8,060 bases of DNA from an uncultured Clostridia bacterium (GTDB lineage: Bacteria; Bacillota; Clostridia; Oscillospirales; Acutalibacteraceae): contig CALWMQ010000042.1 in NCBI GenBank assembly GCA_944382025.1, positions 1-8,060 on the forward strand, written 5' to 3'. Position numbers and translations under genes: made by a program. The notes under the pieces are model-generated. The model was not told the origin of the DNA. It ran no database searches and saw only the letters and a list, made by a program, of their open reading frames with translations. Positions 6,412 to 8,060 of the stretch are shown here, piece by piece (the first letter of the stretch is position 1; each line of letters begins with the position of its first letter).

Positions 6412-8060
6412 ATGGGAGTGAAACGGCATGTAGCCCGTGTGGCGGAATTGCCACTGTTGGCTCTGCGTGGGCTGGTCGTCTTTCCGGGAATGCTGCTCCA
6501 TTTCGATGTGGGCCGAAAAAAGTCGATCCTGGCACTCAACGAGGCCATGTCTGGGGAACAGACCATTTTTCTGGTAACCCAGACCGATATTACCGCCGAT
6601 GATCCAGATGAAAGCCAGTTGTATGAGGTAGGGGTTGTGGCGAAGATCCGGCAAATCCTGAAGCTTCCCGGTGATAACCTGCGTGTAATGGTGGAAGGCT
6701 TGTATCGTGCCAGGATCCGGGAACTGACCCAGGTAGAACCTTGGTATGCCGCCCGGGTTCACGAATGCCTGGAACGCCCGCTGACAGACCCGATCCGGGC
6801 AGAGGCTATGGTTAGGGAATGCCGTACATATTTTGAACGCTACGCGGAGTTGGTGCAAAAGCTGCCTCCTGATGTGGTGGCTGGGGTGGCCGGAGCCAGC
6901 GATCCCGGCTATTTGGCGGATTATATCGCCTCCAATATTCCTATGCCGCCCGAGGAAAAGCAATTGATCCTGGGCTCCATTACGGTGGAAAAGCGGATGA
7001 GGGAACTGCTGTATCTGCTGGCCCGGGAAACCGATATTTTGGAGCTGGAACAGGATATCCATGCACAGGTTCACGAATCGATCGATAAAAACCAGCGGGA
7101 TTACTATCTTCGGGAACAGATGCGGGCTATTGCTTCGGAACTGGGGGAGGAGGATAATCCTCTGGAGGAAGCGGACGAGCTCCGGGCCAAAATCAGCCAG
7201 CTGCATCTTCCGGAGGAGACTCGGGCCAAGCTGCTGAAGGAATGCGGCAAGCTGGCCAAGATGCCGTCCGGATCCCATGAGGCCACGGTGGTGCGAGGGT
7301 ATCTGGATACTTGCCTGTCCCTTCCATGGAACACCAAAACCAAGGATAATCTGGATCTGGGCGCTGCCCAGAAGGTGCTGGACCGGGATCATTACGGCCT
7401 GTCCAAGATCAAGGAGCGGATTCTGGAAATTCTGGCGGTGCGCAGCCTGTCGCCTGAGGCTAAAGGGCAAATTCTTTGTCTGGCAGGCCCTCCAGGCGTG
7501 GGGAAAACTTCTATTGCCCGCTCCATCGCCGCGGCCATGGGCCGTAAGTATGTCCGGGTATCCCTGGGCGGGGTACGGGACGAGGCAGACATCCGGGGAC
7601 ATCGGAAAACCTATATCGGTGCCATGCCGGGCCGGATTATCAGCGCTATCAAGCAGGCTGGGACCAATAACCCCTTGATCCTGTTGGATGAGATTGATAA
7701 AATGGGGACGGATTTCCGAGGCGATCCTTCCGCCGCTATGCTGGAGGTTTTGGACTCAGAACAGAATTTTGCCTTTACTGACCATTATCTTGAGGTACCG
7801 TTCGACTTGTCGGATGTACTATTTATCACTACCGCCAACAATACGGATAATATTCCGGCACCGTTGTTTGACCGGATGGATATCATTACCCTGCCCAGCT
7901 ACACGGCAGAGGAAAAATTCCATATTGCCAAGGAACACCTGCTGAAAAAACAGGTGAAGCTTAATGGTCTGACCCTTCGGCAGATCCGGATTGCCGACGA
8001 TACCTTGCGGCTGATTATCGATGGTTACACCCGGGAGGCCGGGGTGCGCAGCCTGGAACG
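6412..8060 (+). CDS. lon: ATP-dependent protease Lon (partial, C terminus beyond the window)
   Basis: Lon is a cytoplasmic AAA+ serine protease that degrades misfolded and regulatory proteins. About 549 codons are present without interruption. The N-terminal substrate-binding domain begins with ELPLLALRGLVVFPGM (12-27) and runs to about residue 200; a helical segment including QRDYYLREQMRAI (228-240) follows. In the ATPase domain are Walker A GPPGVGKT (359-366), the GGVRDEADIRGHRKTYIGAMPG segment (386-407), Walker B LILLDEID (422-429), the sensor 1 region TTANN (473-477), the arginine finger in LFDRMD (R488) and the start of sensor 2, REAGVRSLE. The Ser-Lys protease domain would lie past the edge. 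AGAGGTGA (6396-6403) is 8 nt before the ATG, and an in-frame TGA at 6385 rules out an earlier start except a GTG at 6400 inside that site. It completes the tig-clpP-clpX-lon cluster. Confidence 0.97.
   Translation, partial: MGVKRHVARVAELPLLALRGLVVFPGMLLHFDVGRKKSILALNEAMSGEQTIFLVTQTDITADDPDESQLYEVGVVAKIRQILKLPGDNLRVMVEGLYRARIRELTQVEPWYAARVHECLERPLTDPIRAEAMVRECRTYFERYAELVQKLPPDVVAGVAGASDPGYLADYIASNIPMPPEEKQLILGSITVEKRMRELLYLLARETDILELEQDIHAQVHESIDKNQRDYYLREQMRAIASELGEEDNPLEEADELRAKISQLHLPEETRAKLLKECGKLAKMPSGSHEATVVRGYLDTCLSLPWNTKTKDNLDLGAAQKVLDRDHYGLSKIKERILEILAVRSLSPEAKGQILCLAGPPGVGKTSIARSIAAAMGRKYVRVSLGGVRDEADIRGHRKTYIGAMPGRIISAIKQAGTNNPLILLDEIDKMGTDFRGDPSAAMLEVLDSEQNFAFTDHYLEVPFDLSDVLFITTANNTDNIPAPLFDRMDIITLPSYTAEEKFHIAKEHLLKKQVKLNGLTLRQIRIADDTLRLIIDGYTREAGVRSLE

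Noticed and set aside
6259..7602. 447-codon open frame on the - strand
   Set aside because: It lies antisense to lon, whose + strand frame has complete motifs. Its translation shows no recognisable domain and is rich in His, Gln and Pro, as expected for an antisense shadow.
7277..7945. Two + strand frames (7277-7678 and 7688-7945)
   Set aside because: Both are out-of-frame shadows of lon, whose own frame is open to the window edge.
1..8060. CRISPR array, tRNA, rRNA or insertion sequence
   Set aside because: No regularly spaced repeats, no cloverleaf-like sequence, and no transposase or terminal inverted repeats were seen.

Overview
The window is ordinary chromosomal housekeeping sequence from a bacterium. 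The moderate G+C content, AGGAGG-type ribosome binding sites, a 500-residue threonine synthase and the order trigger factor - clpP - clpX - lon all point to an anaerobic Firmicute of class Clostridia, probably a gut member of the Oscillospirales/Ruminococcaceae. This placement is inferred from protein character and gene order; no database comparison was possible. All genes read on the + strand.

Layout. Positions 1-161 may hold the last codons of an upstream gene, followed by a candidate promoter and two competing small hairpins. Positions 162-1664 encode threonine synthase (thrC), the last step of threonine biosynthesis. A calcineurin-like metallophosphoesterase (1683-2405) follows 18 nt later, probably in the same transcript. 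A strong extended -10 promoter (TGcTATAAT at 2442-2450) then opens the protein quality control block: trigger factor (tig, 2492-3775), a 289-nt gap rich in hairpins, clpP (4065-4658), clpX (4695-5997, interrupted by a frameshift), a 414-nt gap with several hairpins, and lon (6412 to the window edge, about the first 549 codons).

How the genes work together. Trigger factor binds nascent chains at the ribosome. ClpX unfolds tagged or damaged proteins and feeds them into the ClpP peptidase barrel. Lon is a separate ATP-dependent protease. This is a common Firmicute arrangement that covers protein folding and turnover in one locus.

The main oddity is in clpX. A run of eight A residues (5516-5523) puts the second part of the gene one base out of frame, although both halves are otherwise intact and together give a 433-residue ClpX of normal length. 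The break falls just behind the loop that docks onto ClpP. A sequencing or assembly error, a recent mutation and corrective transcriptional slippage are all possible; the sequence alone does not decide. Secondary points of interest are the unusually long, hairpin-rich gaps before clpP and lon, a 17-codon arginine-rich ORF before lon, and an 18-bp perfect palindrome inside thrC. I found no RNA gene, CRISPR array, insertion sequence or convincing novel system in this window.
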